Shown here: positions 12,731 through 25,300 of the stretch, one piece after another | Layout: the number at the start of each line of letters is the position of its first letter | Position numbering within the stretch: position 1 is the first letter of the stretch | From: Caprimulgus europaeus | Lineage: Eukaryota; Chordata; Aves; Caprimulgiformes; Caprimulgidae | DNA: 64,000 nucleotides | NCBI GenBank assembly: GCA_907165065.1 | Contig: OU015525.1 | Location: 33,021,537-33,085,536 of the forward strand | Reading direction: 5' to 3' | The notes under the pieces: generated by a model | Database searches by the model: none | What the model was told of the DNA's origin: nothing | The model's input: the letters and a program-made list of their open reading frames with translations, nothing else | Translations under genes and position numbers: made by a program

Positions 12731-15700
12731 AAATCTCTTAATGGAAAATCTGCTTTATTTGGTACTGAAACACAATTGGAATCTATTTTATCTCATTTGG
12801 TTTTATGCAAGTTGGAAACTGACTTTTCAACTATTTGCTTTACATCTCTATTTAGCTGCTTCTGTGGTGCTTATTCAGAGGGGGAAAAAAGATGGCCCAA
12901 TAATTTTATTTTCCTTAAAAACATTTAAGCTCTGTAGATGTTTTTTAACAACTCTCAAGTGGTGTCTTTTTGAGCACTACTATCAAATATCTTATTATTA
13001 AGCTACAGCTTTAAACATTTACAGTAGGAAGACTACTAAAAATTCATAAATTATTTGAGCATTCTAGTCTGGCTCAGGTTTCTGAATGCATAAATATGCA
13101 GCATACTTGGTTCCAGACCAAATATTTGGTGTCATCATCCACCCATATTACAACAGCAAAGCCTAAAATGCATAGGGTTGAAATCTCCTTTCACATCCAT
13201 ACCATAGGAGCTGCAAAATTTCAAATTATAGATACATTAGACAGGCTGCCAGCAGCCTCAATGTTAGGCTGCTGATCTACCAAGATTCTTTCACCTTCCA
13301 AATGGTGTTATCAATTCCACATCTTCCACATTTGTAATTGTTTAGCCAAACAGAAGATAATATGACCAAAGGGAGATTAATCCAGCTAAATGTCTTCTTT
13401 GGGCCAAAATTTTCAAAAGCAGGCATGTTAAGTTGCAGCAGGAAAATTATGCTGACTCTGTGATCCTGAAATAGGTTAGATCTTTCCAGCTTCAACATTG
13501 TCCTTTCAAAGGAACAGAGAAGGTTTGTGTACTGAGCTTCTTGCCCTCTGTCACTTCTGAAGAGTCCCCTCCTTCGTGCAGAGATCAGAGAGATTTTTGT
13601 ACCTTGCTGTACAAAAACACCCATGAAGTGACCTTAAAAGCAAACATTGAGAGCAGGGATGCAGAGGCTTAGAGCTTCACAGAAATGAGAGAATGAGAAG
13701 GTGCTTTTTATTGTGCTTCCCTACTCCTAGTCATCTATGGAAGAAAGTTATTTTGGTTTTTGTTTTGTTTTGGTTTGGGTTTTTTTTGTTTTTCCCCTTG
13801 ACAACCACTTGATTTCTGTGGCTGATATGTCTGTGTATTTCCAGTCAATGGGCAGACAAGCCATTCAGTCTTCTCAGTATTTATGATCCCGACTTTCAAG
13901 AGGACTGGTAGGAGATACTTCTATCATCTGCAACACCGCAAAAAAGTGGAACGAAGTCACTCATTCCATGAACTGCTGCTTTTTCCATGATAATTCCTTT
14001 GGGATTCTATCAAAGCTCTGTAAATTTTAGCATGGTCAAAATTAGGCCCAAGATTATCACTTTATGTACTTCTGCAGAATCAAAACACTTCATAGCTGCA
14101 GTTGAAAATTCCTTAGCCCATGTCTTTAATTACATGTGGACATATATTTTTCACACAGCATTTGCCTTAAATGCAAAATTTCCAGAAAATACACAACTCA
14201 GTGTATTGTACCTTGCAAAGAAATGTTTTCAGAAGCAGCTGTGAAGACATCACCATTTACATAAAGGCAAGAACAGTTGCCAGTCATGATCAATGTGCAG
14301 CAATATTTTCATTCTTAAAGAACTGTTGTGCTGATTGTGTTACAGTGGTGGATGAATAATCTCAGTATATAGGTTATATATCTGTTTGTTAAATTTGTAC
14401 AGCATTTTAGGAATTATTAGGATGAAAGGAACTGTAAAATGCAAGACATTACTAAAAAAAAAAAGATTAAAAAAAAAAATAAAAGACAGATAAACTGTGG
14501 CAGATCTCATAGCTATTTCTAGCCATGCAAAATAAAAAGGACATTGAACAGATTACCTCCCATTAAGCCTGCCTTTCAGATCTTGTGTCCTGAATGTATG
14601 CAGGATTAGTTCTCTACTTCAAAATAGGTGGTACTGTTTGAATAGCAACACATTTGCTTCCTGATCTTTGTCTATCACCTTTTAAACCCCGGTGGGACTC
14701 TGGATTGATATCTCTCCCCAGAGTCAGTGCAGAAGAGTCATTAGAGTAAACATAACAGCCTTTCCTTGGACCACTAGTTGCCTCAGTCTCATAGTTGCAG
14801 AGAGCTTTTGAGTCTCCCTTCTCACATGCAGTTGGAGGTGTTTCCTACTCTTGGAAATAAATTAAACAATCTTACAAAAGTTTGGAGTGATCCTTTCCAG
14901 CATAACTCCAGAGATGTAAGGAGCTGAGATTTGCTATCACTGAACTAGCTATTGAGTCTCTTGTTCAAACCTTCCATTTTGTTCTATCCTTTATTTCTGC
15001 ATCATGACACTTCCCCACTTTTAAGACTTCAGTGTCCACCTCTGATCTTAGTGAGAAAGAGCACTTTGTACACAATAAGCCTGATCTTGAGCTTCCTTAG
15101 CCTCATGAAGGAAGTGCAACAGTCTTCAGAAGTATCTCTTTAGAGCCTTAGAAGTCTATTCTAGGAAGGAGAGCCCAGTAATGCACCAAAATGGTTTTGA
15201 TTCAGACACAAAGAAGCAGTCAAAACCTGCAATTCTGGCAGCGGTGGAAGAAGCACTACACCAGTGTCTCCCTAACTTGTCTTCTATGGTTCCCTGCAGA
15301 GGAAATCCCTATTAGAGATCTTTTCTGACTAAGATTATTAGAAATCTTCCAAAAAAATATAGTTTTCTTCCCATTATTCCCTTTTGTCATTTTGTATCTG
15401 GCTGCTTACCTTTAATTTTGTGGCTCTCCTGGTTCCTTCAGTAATGATACCTTTGTTAGGTCTTTAAAAACAGAAAAACTGAGCTCTGAAATTTTTGGAA
15501 AGCCAGGAGTTCCAACAGTACCTAACATCAAACTTCCTATGGAACTAAAGAACTGGGAGCTTCAGTGGAACTAATCACTCTAACATATACAATGAAAGAA
15601 AGACAAACTACAACAGAGGGACCGGAAAGATCAGGATTTTCCCTTGTCTTTTTGCTCATTTAAAAGGAAGAGGCAAGATACTCTTCCATTTGGATCCTGC

Positions 15701-16251
15701 TGCAGCACTTTTAGAGGTTGTGTATCAAGAAAAATTATTATCTGAAAACTTTTTAGGTTCCAATATCCAGGGTATTCTCCCCAGGTAGTGGAACAGAAGT
15801 CTGGTTTTAGTGTTGGTATTTTTTGCAAATTACTTAATGTGAGGGCACAAAGGGAAGAAAAAGACCGATATTCATGCCCATCTTGTCAACTCTCTTTATT
15901 ATCTCTTCAGGACTCCAGAGTATGCCCAAGGAAGTTATGGTTCTGAAGGGCAATCCTCACCAGAGTAGGAACTTACTTTTATGCTTCTCCTCGTGAAGAC
16001 TCTTTTCCTAGGTTCCAAGTGCCACTCAGGACAAATTATCTACAGTAAAGAAAGCTCTTCACAGCTGCCATACTTATCAGCTACCCAAATCTTCTAAATT
16101 GTGACCTGGGCTTAATTTTAGTGTAAGATCTGAATGCTAATTCTAATTATTTTGTCTTACCTGGATCACATGACAAATGCTCAATGCCCAACAGATAAAT
16201 ACAGTGTCCAGCTATTTTGCTGGTGATGACACTTTGGGGAGCCTGAATACA
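12731..16251. other. Non-coding stretch with T-rich and A-rich tracts
   Basis: No gene recognised. Low-complexity parts: a T/G-rich tract at 13750-13796 (TTTTG units) and A-rich DNA at 14453-14484. The longest frame, minus 13277-13624 (115 codons), contains no recognised domain and is flanked by stops without clear splice signals. Confidence 0.55.
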
Positions 16252-16395
16252 TTTTTTAGGTTTGGCTATGATAAGAGTTATTTTTTCTTCATAGTAGCTG
16301 ATAGAGAGGTACAAGGAGTTGGGCAGGGACACAGCCAGGACAGCTGACTCCAGCTGACCAAAAGGATATCCCATACCATATGACATCATCCTCAG

Positions 16396-16438
<43 letters not shown>

Positions 16439-16738
16439 TGGGGAAGAAGGAAGAAGGGAGGAACATTTGAAGTGATGGCATCTGTCTTTCTAAGTAACCA
16501 TTACACATGATGGAGCTCTACTTTCCTGAAAATGTCTGAACATCTGGGAAGTAGTGAATTAATTTCTTATTTTGGTTTGCTTGCTCATGCAGCTTTTGCT
16601 TTACGTATTGAACTGTCTTTGTCTCAAACCATGATTTTTCTCACTTTTACCCCTCTGATTCTCTCACTCAGCCCACTGGAGGGGAGTAAGTGAGCAACTG
16701 TGTGGTGCTTAGTTGCTGGCTGGGGTTAAACCACAGCA
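16252..16738 (+). mobile_element. Decayed solo LTR, avian ERVL-like family, with internal deletion
   Basis: The sequence follows, from end to end, an LTR family common in bird genomes, as I remember it. Landmarks in order: TTTGGCTATGATAAGAG, TTCTTCATAGTAGCTG, GGACACAGCCAGGACAGCTG, ATATCCCATACCATATGACA, GAAGTGATGGCATCTGTC, CATGATGGAGCTCTAC, GGGAAGTAGTGAATTAAT, TTTTCTCACTTTTACCC and the end GGGGTTAAACCACAGCA. Compared with that family, about 180 bp seems missing after GTAGCTG (near 16305), and a 39-nt A tract sits where a TATA box is expected. The first bases (TT instead of TG) are decayed. The flanks ATACA (16247-16251) and CTACA (16739-16743) match at 4 of 5 positions, fitting an old 5-bp target-site duplication. 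No internal retroviral genes are present. Confidence 0.82.
16396..16434. repeat. Poly(A) tract, 39 nt, inside the LTR
   Basis: An uninterrupted run of 39 A lies between CATCCTCAG and GCTATGGGG. It is not the tail of a LINE, because LTR sequence continues on both sides. It most likely grew by replication slippage from an A-rich TATA-box region. Confidence 0.95.
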
Positions 16739-19700
16739 CTACACTCTCAGTCATTTACCTTACTTTGGCAACTGCATCTGTCAGGATTGTTACCCCAGTG
16801 GTAGTTGCTGTGACGTGATTCCATGGCGATTAACAGGTGAGGTAATTATTTACTCTGTATGAGATCATTCCTGGAGCCAAGCCTTCCAAATTTCCGTTGA
16901 GAACATAGTAGAACATAAGGGTGTTCAGCTCTTCCCAAAGGACATAGTACATTGTAAGATAAAATTTGGCAAAACAAGAATCTGATGCCTCCTTCAAAAG
17001 CCATAAGTACATGGACGTTCATACAAGCCAAAAGACACGATCTAAGTTCTCAAGCATATTTAATTTTCAAGGGTAAAGTAATTTATCTATAGATAGATGT
17101 TTCGAATGAGAAATTTTAAACCTCTAGAAGGATGCAAGCTGTAGTTCTGGCATATACTGACGTTTCTTGATAATAGTGATTTAGAAGCACCATGTGCCTA
17201 CTTCAAATTGAGGACCAAATATCTCAAGAAACACACCTCCTGCTCTCTTCCTTCCCACCCCACACCCCCGTATTGGGCTAGCACTTCATAAAACAGCAAC
17301 GTGACAAGTCCTTTTTGACAACAAAACTACTTTTGTGAAGAAAAATGTTCATTTGTAATCATAATGAACTGAAAATGCTGACTCTGCAAATATGTGAAGT
17401 GCTATGTATCCCTACCAAGAATTGAAAATAGTAGGAAATGACCCTTACTATAGCAAAAACTAATTGGTTTATTGCCCTGATGAGCTAGTGACAAGAAAAA
17501 CAGTTGGTAGCAGTTTCTTCATCACAGGGTATTTTAACAAGTAACTAATTTAAACTTTCTCAAGCACAGACACAACCTGCTCTATATGGGAGTGTATCTC
17601 CAGAGAGTTTATTAGTTACTGGAAGTCTAGATTTTGGAAGCAACAACTAAACACTACATCTCTGTTCTAGTCCTTATATGATTACCTGAAGTCCTATAGA
17701 TTCAATGAATCGAGGTGGGGTGGGTTGGTGGAAAGAATTGCAAACTGCCCCTGAATATAAACAAACAAATAAAGTACAAAATTATATTCAGTATAGCTGT
17801 TAATGTTTAAATGCAGTAGCTGAGAAAATAGTTTCCTGTACTACTTTTGGAATTGTGCCATATTAAGTTTCAGAAAAATAGGAATAAATGTATAGGAATA
17901 AATAATGTTACTCAGAAGCAAGTGGAGTCAGCATTGCTACCTTTTATCAGCAAATAATAGGATATTTGAAAATTTCTTTCATGCTTGTTAATGTTTCTGA
18001 CTCCTGTGGCCTGTAAAATTTTGTTTGATCCTTAGATCTCTCTTAAATAGAGAGGAGAATAAGTAGCCAACTTGTCTTCTGTTGGACAGAGGTGTATTCC
18101 TGATGGACTTTGTGACAGTCCTTTAGTTTGGGCCTGAGAGATGTGCATGAGAGATCTATGCCTTATTTTGATTCCAAAATGTTGGTGCATGCTTTACTGA
18201 CTTCAATTTGCATGGTTTCTTTTCTCCCTAGTATTGCTTTGTGATTTTTTGGTTCAAATGAACTCCCTCAAAACGCAAATCTTAGCCAGAACTGGAATTT
18301 TGGATATTTTACAATAAAAGCTGCAAGGCATTTGCAGCTTTTAGGCGGCTTCCACCCAAACCCATAAATTAGATGTTATATTCAATCCAGGTTCATGAAT
18401 CTGTGGTTTGCAATGACACTTGAAACCAGGAAAATGTATCTGTTTCTGAGCTTTACTTTTAAAGTTTTGTAGAGCTCTCCATAATACTGTTGACAGCTAT
18501 TTAGATATCACTGGATTTAAATGTTTGCTTTAGAAAATCACATTGGGAGAATTTTGGTTTGTAAATGAAAACTGATTCAGAACTCTGTCCTATTTTGTTA
18601 AAGTTCAGAAAGGAAAGGATAAATTGTTCTGGTTTTAAGCCATTTCAACAGCTAATGGAACAGTACAAATGGAAAAGGCCCATGTTCTTGGAGCAGAGAG
18701 GTCTGAGTTACATTCCCAGTATAGCCTGTGTGTAGATTACATGACAGCTGTGGCGTCTGCATTTACATGATCACAAATCATTTACAAGACTGACAGTTGT
18801 GCCACAGTTTGTGGTTTTCTCTGCCACCAATTGAACTAAAATATCTCAAAGGGAAAGGTTAATGCACTATACTACTATGCTTGGCATCCATTTGAATATT
18901 GAAAAGTCTCTTCAGTACTAATGCATAAAAAGCAGCCAAGCCAAAGTACAGTAAAGAGCAGAACACTGTTCCTGAGGTTGAATCATGTAAAAGCACTGGT
19001 CTCTATTACATGCCATTGAGCTATACTTTCTTACTAAGGGAAGAAGGGAAAAAATGATCTCTTCTAAATGTGTATTTCCTCTTTTTACTGCAAATGAAGG
19101 GGAAAGAGGCCTTGAAGGTGACCCATAGCTGTCCCCTCTCCCCTTCCAGCTGAACAAAACACCACATCTTATTTATCTTATTTACTGGATGCAATGAGGG
19201 TACAACAAATGCTGGCTCTTTGCAGCTCTTAGGGAAAGATGACTTTCCATCGCAGGAGCTGGCAATTGCCTTCAGTGAAGGGGAGGGATAGGGGTGCTCT
19301 GGAGAGGCACTGTGTCAGTAATGCACTCTCAGCTTTCTCTACTTCCTATATTCATGAAGCCCCTAGGAGGTAGGAGGGGTTTCTGGTGGTGGTGTTTGTG
19401 CTGCACTGGTGTTTTCACCAAGGTCAGGAGAGGTAGCACTGAGTGCTCTACTTGAATGATGAAGTGGTAATGCTTCAAGCGACATACTGAGGCCTTTATT
19501 CCCTTGGGAAATTTCTGCTATTGTACCTCAAGAGGTATAGCTGTATCACCCTGCAGGGACTTCCATGAAGAAAACTGGGTGAGTCATTCAAAGCATGAAG
19601 TGTTCTATATGTATTTAAAAGATGGCTTAATTCTATTATTTCTGAATTGTGCATTCAATTAAAAGTGATGCCTTTCACTCTGGACAGTGTTAATGCCTAG

Positions 19701-20975
19701 CCATAGTTAGGGGGTTTTTTGTTTTCTTTTTTTTTTCTTTTTTTTCTTTTTTTTTCCCATCACAAGACACTGAGGACAGAATATTGCTAACTATTTTTAA
19801 AATACTTGTTAGTTGTATGTAATGTAGGATTTCAAAAGTGTCTCAGTCACTTGCAGTTAATGACACAGTCTCACAAGGAGTTACAAAGGTTCTGAAAAAG
19901 GTACCCTATATTTGTAAGAATATTTATATGTTTAATACTTCAAGTGGATTTTTTTTTTTATCTGTATTTTACCATTATAGAAGTTCTTGACTCAAAAGTC
20001 CTATGTATAAATTCCCATTCTCTTCTTCCTCCCTTTTCTCAACTGAACAGATTGATGAGTTTTCACTCAACCCCATGGGCCACTCCTGGTCAAGCTCCTG
20101 ATTCAGGGATATTCCTCTGTCCAAACTTCATATCCTGAATAGAACGACCTTAGAGGAACCTTGACCATTTTTTATTCTAACAGTGAGATACCTCCCCTTC
20201 CCTTCTGTCCTGGACACATTCTTAAGTCCTTAGAAACATGTTTCTTAAATTAGATATAAACACAATATTGTTCATTCATATGTATCTTAAATGCATAAAC
20301 TTTTTTTTTTTTAAAAAAAGCTTTCTATAATAAATGATTTAGCAAAAAAATTGCTCTTTTTCTTATGCAACTACTCTAATGTAAGTAACTGAATTAACAA
20401 GCCATGAGGAGAACATGCATTAAAATATTTACTGTTTACAACTACTTAATACTTTCTGACTTAACAATGCAATCTATTATTAAAACTATGTATTTGATAT
20501 GCTTTCTTATTCCACTTCTATTATTTCAAATGTTTTAATGATTGTTTTACAAGGAATAAAAATATACTCAATGAGAAAAATGAGATTAATTTGATTCCTA
20601 AATGAATTAAAAGCAAAAACATTTATAGAATTTTCACCTAATGTATTATGCACGAGTTATAATTTCCAACATTTCAGAAGTTTGAAAATGATGGAGAACC
20701 ATCAAGAAACTTCTTATGAAAAAATTTATATTTGATGCTCAAGAAGAAAGAACAGATATGAAAGTCAGACTGTGATTTTTTATTTTTTGTTTAAAATTTG
20801 AGTTGTTACTATTAGCCCATCAGAATATGAAGATGCCCCTTTGGACAGACAGGAAAAAGCTGAAATTTCCAACCAAAAAAATTTAAATTTTCCATTCTTC
20901 ACCACAACACATCTTCCTTTTCCTAATAAAGAAAATTTAAGGACAAGCAATTGAGAACACCCCATGCAGCTTTCC
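16739..20975. other. AT-rich non-coding stretch, no gene seen
   Basis: No recognised gene or repeat family. Contents worth noting: a perfect hairpin at 18315-18343 (listed separately), a T-rich tract with C interruptions at 19715-19756, and an adjoining T12/A7 run near 20300-20320. The frames are short and without motifs. Confidence 0.55.
18315..18343. repeat. Perfect 12-bp inverted repeat with 5-nt loop
   Basis: TAAAAGCTGCAA (18315-18326), loop GGCAT, and TTGCAGCTTTTA (18332-18343) form a perfect stem. Each arm holds AGCTGC/GCAGCT. It is seen directly; the function is unknown. It could be a chance palindrome, a remnant of a small inverted-repeat transposon, or a structured site. Confidence 0.85.
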
Positions 20976-21134
20976 TCAGATAGCCAGTTGTGAATTGTTT
21001 CTTTCATTCATCTGCACTTGAGAAGTAGGGTTCAAGCAGTCACTTTCCGGGTCCCAGCATCCCAAGTCAATGCCGCAGTCTTTGAGTGTGATGGCATTTG
21101 CCCTGAGTTCATCTTTTGGAGGTGTTCTGTTTTG
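20976..21134 (-). other. Candidate terminal coding exon (unidentified gene)
   Basis: On the minus strand a 53-codon frame, ending in TGA at 20976-20978, begins right after an acceptor-like site (TTAATGTTTCAG, AG at 21136-21135). The conceptual peptide starts QNRTPPKDELRANA, contains the Cys/Trp-rich stretch DCGIDLGCWDPESDC, and ends in a hydrophilic NERNNSQLAI. Composition is balanced and the stretch is more GC-rich than its AT-rich flanks, which is unusual in this window. I do not recognise the protein. It could be the cytoplasmic C-terminus of a large-intron gene, an alternative last exon, or chance; the polypyrimidine tract before the AG is weak. If real, the rest of the gene lies toward higher coordinates, outside what I can recognise here. 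Confidence 0.3.
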
Positions 21135-21519
21135 CTGAAACATTAATTACAGTAGAATTCAAAGCTGAAATTCCTAAATCAAAATCACAAACAAGCATTT
21201 TAATCTTTTGATTGTGGAGTTAATCATTAATTTTTCTGGCACAATGTCTGCTTTGCCAAGTAGAATATTTTCTCATAAAGGAGTATATGAGAACTGAGGA
21301 TATAAAATGGGCTGTATAGCAGCTCATGTTCAAGTCACTGCCCTGTATCCAACAAAAAAGGTATTTCAATCACCTCTTCTATGTTCTTGACAATCGATAT
21401 GTTATTGGCTAAGCTAGGATATACATGCTGTCTCTCATGTCTTGATCAAAATCTGACATTCTAGATAGGAAAATCTTTCCAGATGCAAGTTTATCAAAGC
21501 AGACAATGAGAATGAAATG

Positions 21520-22060
21520 AACCGGTGACGTTCTTGACCAGCTCCTGTTGGAGTATTGCTTTCCTTTCTCCTGCTGGCTGGCCCTGGATGGTTATACTAC
21601 TGAGGAGCAAGGGGAGGGGGCTACTCTGCAAGGGAATGTGAGCCAGGGTCCGTGGGTGACAGTCAGGCTGACCGGTCAGTGCCACACTGATGGGGTACCA
21701 TTCCACTGTGCCCAATGAGAAGTGCATGGCAGGGTCTGTGATGGGGACCAGGGTCAGCCTCAGCCCAGGAATCACAGATAGGTCCCTAGTGATGGCCACG
21801 TCCAAAATCAAGCCAGAAAGTCAGGTCAGTGGGTCTGGGTCAGGGTCAGAATCAGTGAGGTACAAAGACAAGCTGCAGTGAGAACCCAGGGTGAGGGCTT
21901 GAATACAGTCAGCTCCCAGGTGAAGGGAGGTGGGAGCCCCTGACAAGGCTCTTCCTTCCACAGCTCTAACCGAGCTGCGCCATATCAGAGATGACCCTGG
22001 GAAAAGGTAGCCAAAGCCCTTAGAGAGGGTGAAGAGGCAGCACATGCTGCAGGTGTTCTC
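21520..22060. other. GC-rich island with GGTCA-type degenerate repeats
   Basis: The base composition rises well above the flanks over about 540 bp. Within it, GGTCAG-like units recur (for example around 21821-21855 and 21745-21760), and 21664-21675 is near a 12-bp palindrome, CTGACCGGTCAG. The overlapping minus frames (21494-21811 and 21821-22045) are rich in Leu, Pro and Thr and have no recognised motif. It may be a decayed LTR or other repeat with TGACC-rich internal structure; I cannot name the family. Function is not assigned. Confidence 0.5.
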
Positions 22061-22311
22061 AAGGCCCTAACAGGTACATTGCAGAAGTGCTAACACTGCA
22101 AGTGGATACATGCCAGCAGAATGCTGAATCCATGTAGATTGAGGCTGGTGCTGATGGGATTTCAGTAAATATTAGAGATGGTCCAAATGGATTGATGTAC
22201 AGATTGTCTGCCTTGACAAATTGAGATCTCAATTTAAAAAAATATTTTAAGCTGCAAAATGAGTCAACAATATTTTACAATGGCAAATTTAGTGCCTAGC
22301 AATAGATTTTT

Positions 22312-22386
22312 TGGGGGATTAGACTAGATGATCTTTTGAGGTTCCTTCCAATCCCTGACATTCTGTGATTCTGTGATTCCGTGATT
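22312..22386 (+). mobile_element. CR1 LINE 3' tail fragment
   Basis: A short CR1 end: GGGGATTAGACTAGATGATC, then TTTTGAGGTTCCTTCCAATC, then three octamer repeats (ATTCTGTGATTCTGTGATTC). About 75 bp remain and all coding sequence is gone. The minus-oriented CR1 at 3561 carries the same 3' segment, so both probably belong to closely related subfamilies. Confidence 0.93.
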
Positions 22387-25300
22387 TTCAAAGCACTAAC
22401 ATTTTCTTATACAAAGCAGTCACTTTTATTTTTATGGGTTATAATACCTAATATTATTTTATCAATTAATTATTATGTAACGCCAAAAATTAATTTAATC
22501 TCTGGTTATTACATAGTTTCCCAGACTTGTCCCACTGGCCTTTCTAAGACATGGACATACGCTAATTGATTCAATTTGTGTACAAGGGTGAAATACTGAC
22601 CCAGGGGAGTCACTGGCAAAAGTCCCATTAACAGCAATGAATTCAAGACCTGACCCCCTGGGATTTTGCATATTCTTCAAGCTTTTGTAGATACCAAAAA
22701 AACCCCACACCAAAACAAAAAACAAAAGCAAAATAAACAAACAAACAAACCCTAGAAACTCCACACAACCAAAAAATCCAAACATATTGCAATGGAAAAA
22801 TATGTCTTTTCACTGTGAGAGGTTTGTGAGTGAAAAGATTTTGACCTGACAGATTTTTACTGAAGTGAGGTTAGTAAGGGAAGAGTGCAATGAACCTAGG
22901 CTCCTAGATAGTCCATGGAATAAGAAAGGCACTTCCAGAGAGCAATTCTGATTATGTTCTGGAGGGGCAACCTCTCCCCATGAATTATGCAAGGAGCTTG
23001 GAACAACTTGACTCTTAAGGTAGGTGTCTTGGTGAGATTCTTAAAACTCTGTCAGACGAAACTGAGCTTCATGTGAAATATCCAAAACACTCAAACTGTA
23101 TTGACGGTTTTGCATTCAGTCTTACATTCTCATCTTCTGCAGCTCTTTAAATGCCTTTCTTTCTGTGAAAGCAAATGAACATATTTCTATTTCACAGTAG
23201 AAGAACCAACTGCAGTCCAGTGCACAAAATATTCTTCTTTATTAGGAGAAGATTAAAGAAATTTAGAGTAATTTGGCTACAAGGAAGAAGCGAGTGTCAA
23301 AGAGAGCTAAGGAAGACCCATCATGTGATCTTCTCATTAATGCAGATTGTGGGAAACTTTATACTGCATTTTTCAATAAAAAATGGGCACTAGTTAAAAC
23401 AGCGACTGAAATGTGTTATATGGGGTACCTTTGAGATACACAGCACTTTCATAATCGAACACCAGCCCCAATGCATAAATAATAAGAATTTTTACACTTC
23501 TTCCTATGTTTGGCGGAGGTAGAGGGTTTCAAGGCAGCTGAAATATTTCTCTGTTTCTCCCTGCTCATTTAAACAACACATATTTCAAAACACTGTCTTT
23601 TTGATCTTTTAATTTTAAAGAAAATCAGAATATCACTGAGCAAAAACAGAATAAAAAAGAAATTAATTTGTATAGTTGCATTAAAAGACATGCCAATTTC
23701 TGAAGCATTACTATTGTCTGACACACGATGCTAGATTTATAATTATAGAAATGCAACAATAGGAGGGTTGTGCAATTTTAGGAGAACAGGGTTCTGCATA
23801 AAAATTCTGGCTGTGAACACATGATCAGTCCTTTTGTGGACCAAAAAAAAAAAAAAAGACACCTCCTTGTATTTGCACTCAATTTCTGTGTGCATCTACA
23901 GTTCACTCCCATCCTCTACAAATTCATCTGTGTAGTTATTCCTTTTCTTTAGGCACAAAATATAATAACACCATGGAAAAAATAATTTAAAAAGTGCACA
24001 CTTCACTATTCTTGCTGAAAGGTTATGTGATTTAAGATCAAAGTTGAAAGAAAAGCCAGGTAACAGCTAAGCTCAAAAATTAAATAATGAAGAGAATTGT
24101 GCATTAAATAGGCCAATTTGAAATACTGCGTATCTTACCATAATTAATATTTTATATATAGCAATACAACCAAAGTCCTAGTAAAAAAGCTGGATTAGAA
24201 AAAATAATTTAAGATTAAACTGACCATTTTGTCTTAAAAAAAAACCAAAACACCTTACACTCATTTATGGAACCCTTCAAAACAGGAATAAATGAAAATG
24301 AATTAAAAAATATATATCATCTGCTGTTCTTTCCATCACGAGAAAATTTTCAGGTAGCCAACTGTTTTGAAATAAAATTCCCTGCAGTTGCTATAGTGAT
24401 GATAATAAAGTTCCTGCCTCAATTTACGTGATAGAGGTTCCTAGCAGAACACTTGAAAAGGTAAGCTAATCATAATGAAGACACTGTTAGTTCTCTTGCT
24501 CAGAGCAGCCTCCTTGAATTTAGTTCACAATTATAGGACTCCTCCATTGTTGTCAGTTTTGTTATATGTACATTATCATAATCTTCCTCAATGTGGCAGT
24601 AACAAATTATGCAGCAGAGACAGTACCACTCTTTTTCTAGGTTAAGTCAGTGGACAAAGGATACCCAAGTTTGTTACAATGAACAATGACTGAAACAAAG
24701 ATATTCCTCTATTAGCTTTTTTTTTCCCATAATAAATCTTTGTGTTTCTAACCATGTAATGACAGTATATTTTTTGCTTCTATAGTATATATTGTTCAAG
24801 TCTCATTTTATCTCAGTGTTGATGCATACTAAATAACTTTAAAGCAGACAGTTACCTGTCAAAATGGATGAGTCATCAAAGCAATGTCAAAGATAAAACA
24901 TTATTGCTCAGATGTATGTTCTACTGTAATAATTTTGTAAAATAACATAATTTACTGTAAAATATTTGTGCAGCTAAAATAGCTCCCAAAATAGCTGGTT
25001 TAGAAGAAAAATATGCAAAATAGCTGACAAGAAATAGAATGTCATTAAACATTATTTAGATAAATAAGATAAAACAGAAATATTAAATCTGAAAAACACT
25101 TGGACTAATCATTGTGAAAACAATGTTTTAGCAAGGCACTTCTAAAAATATCTATTTGCAACTGTGATGTAACTATATATACATGCATGGTTCTGTATGA
25201 GAGTCTGTATGTGTTTTGATGTCTATGTATCACTGTCATTAAAGATATATGAGCTCCCCTCCTTCTGCTACTTTATTGCTTATGTATGTATCATGCCCAC

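Noticed and set aside
12429-12928. Overlapping frames rich in Tyr, His, Cys and Thr
   Set aside because: They read through the TG/CA/TA microsatellite; the composition comes from the repeat.
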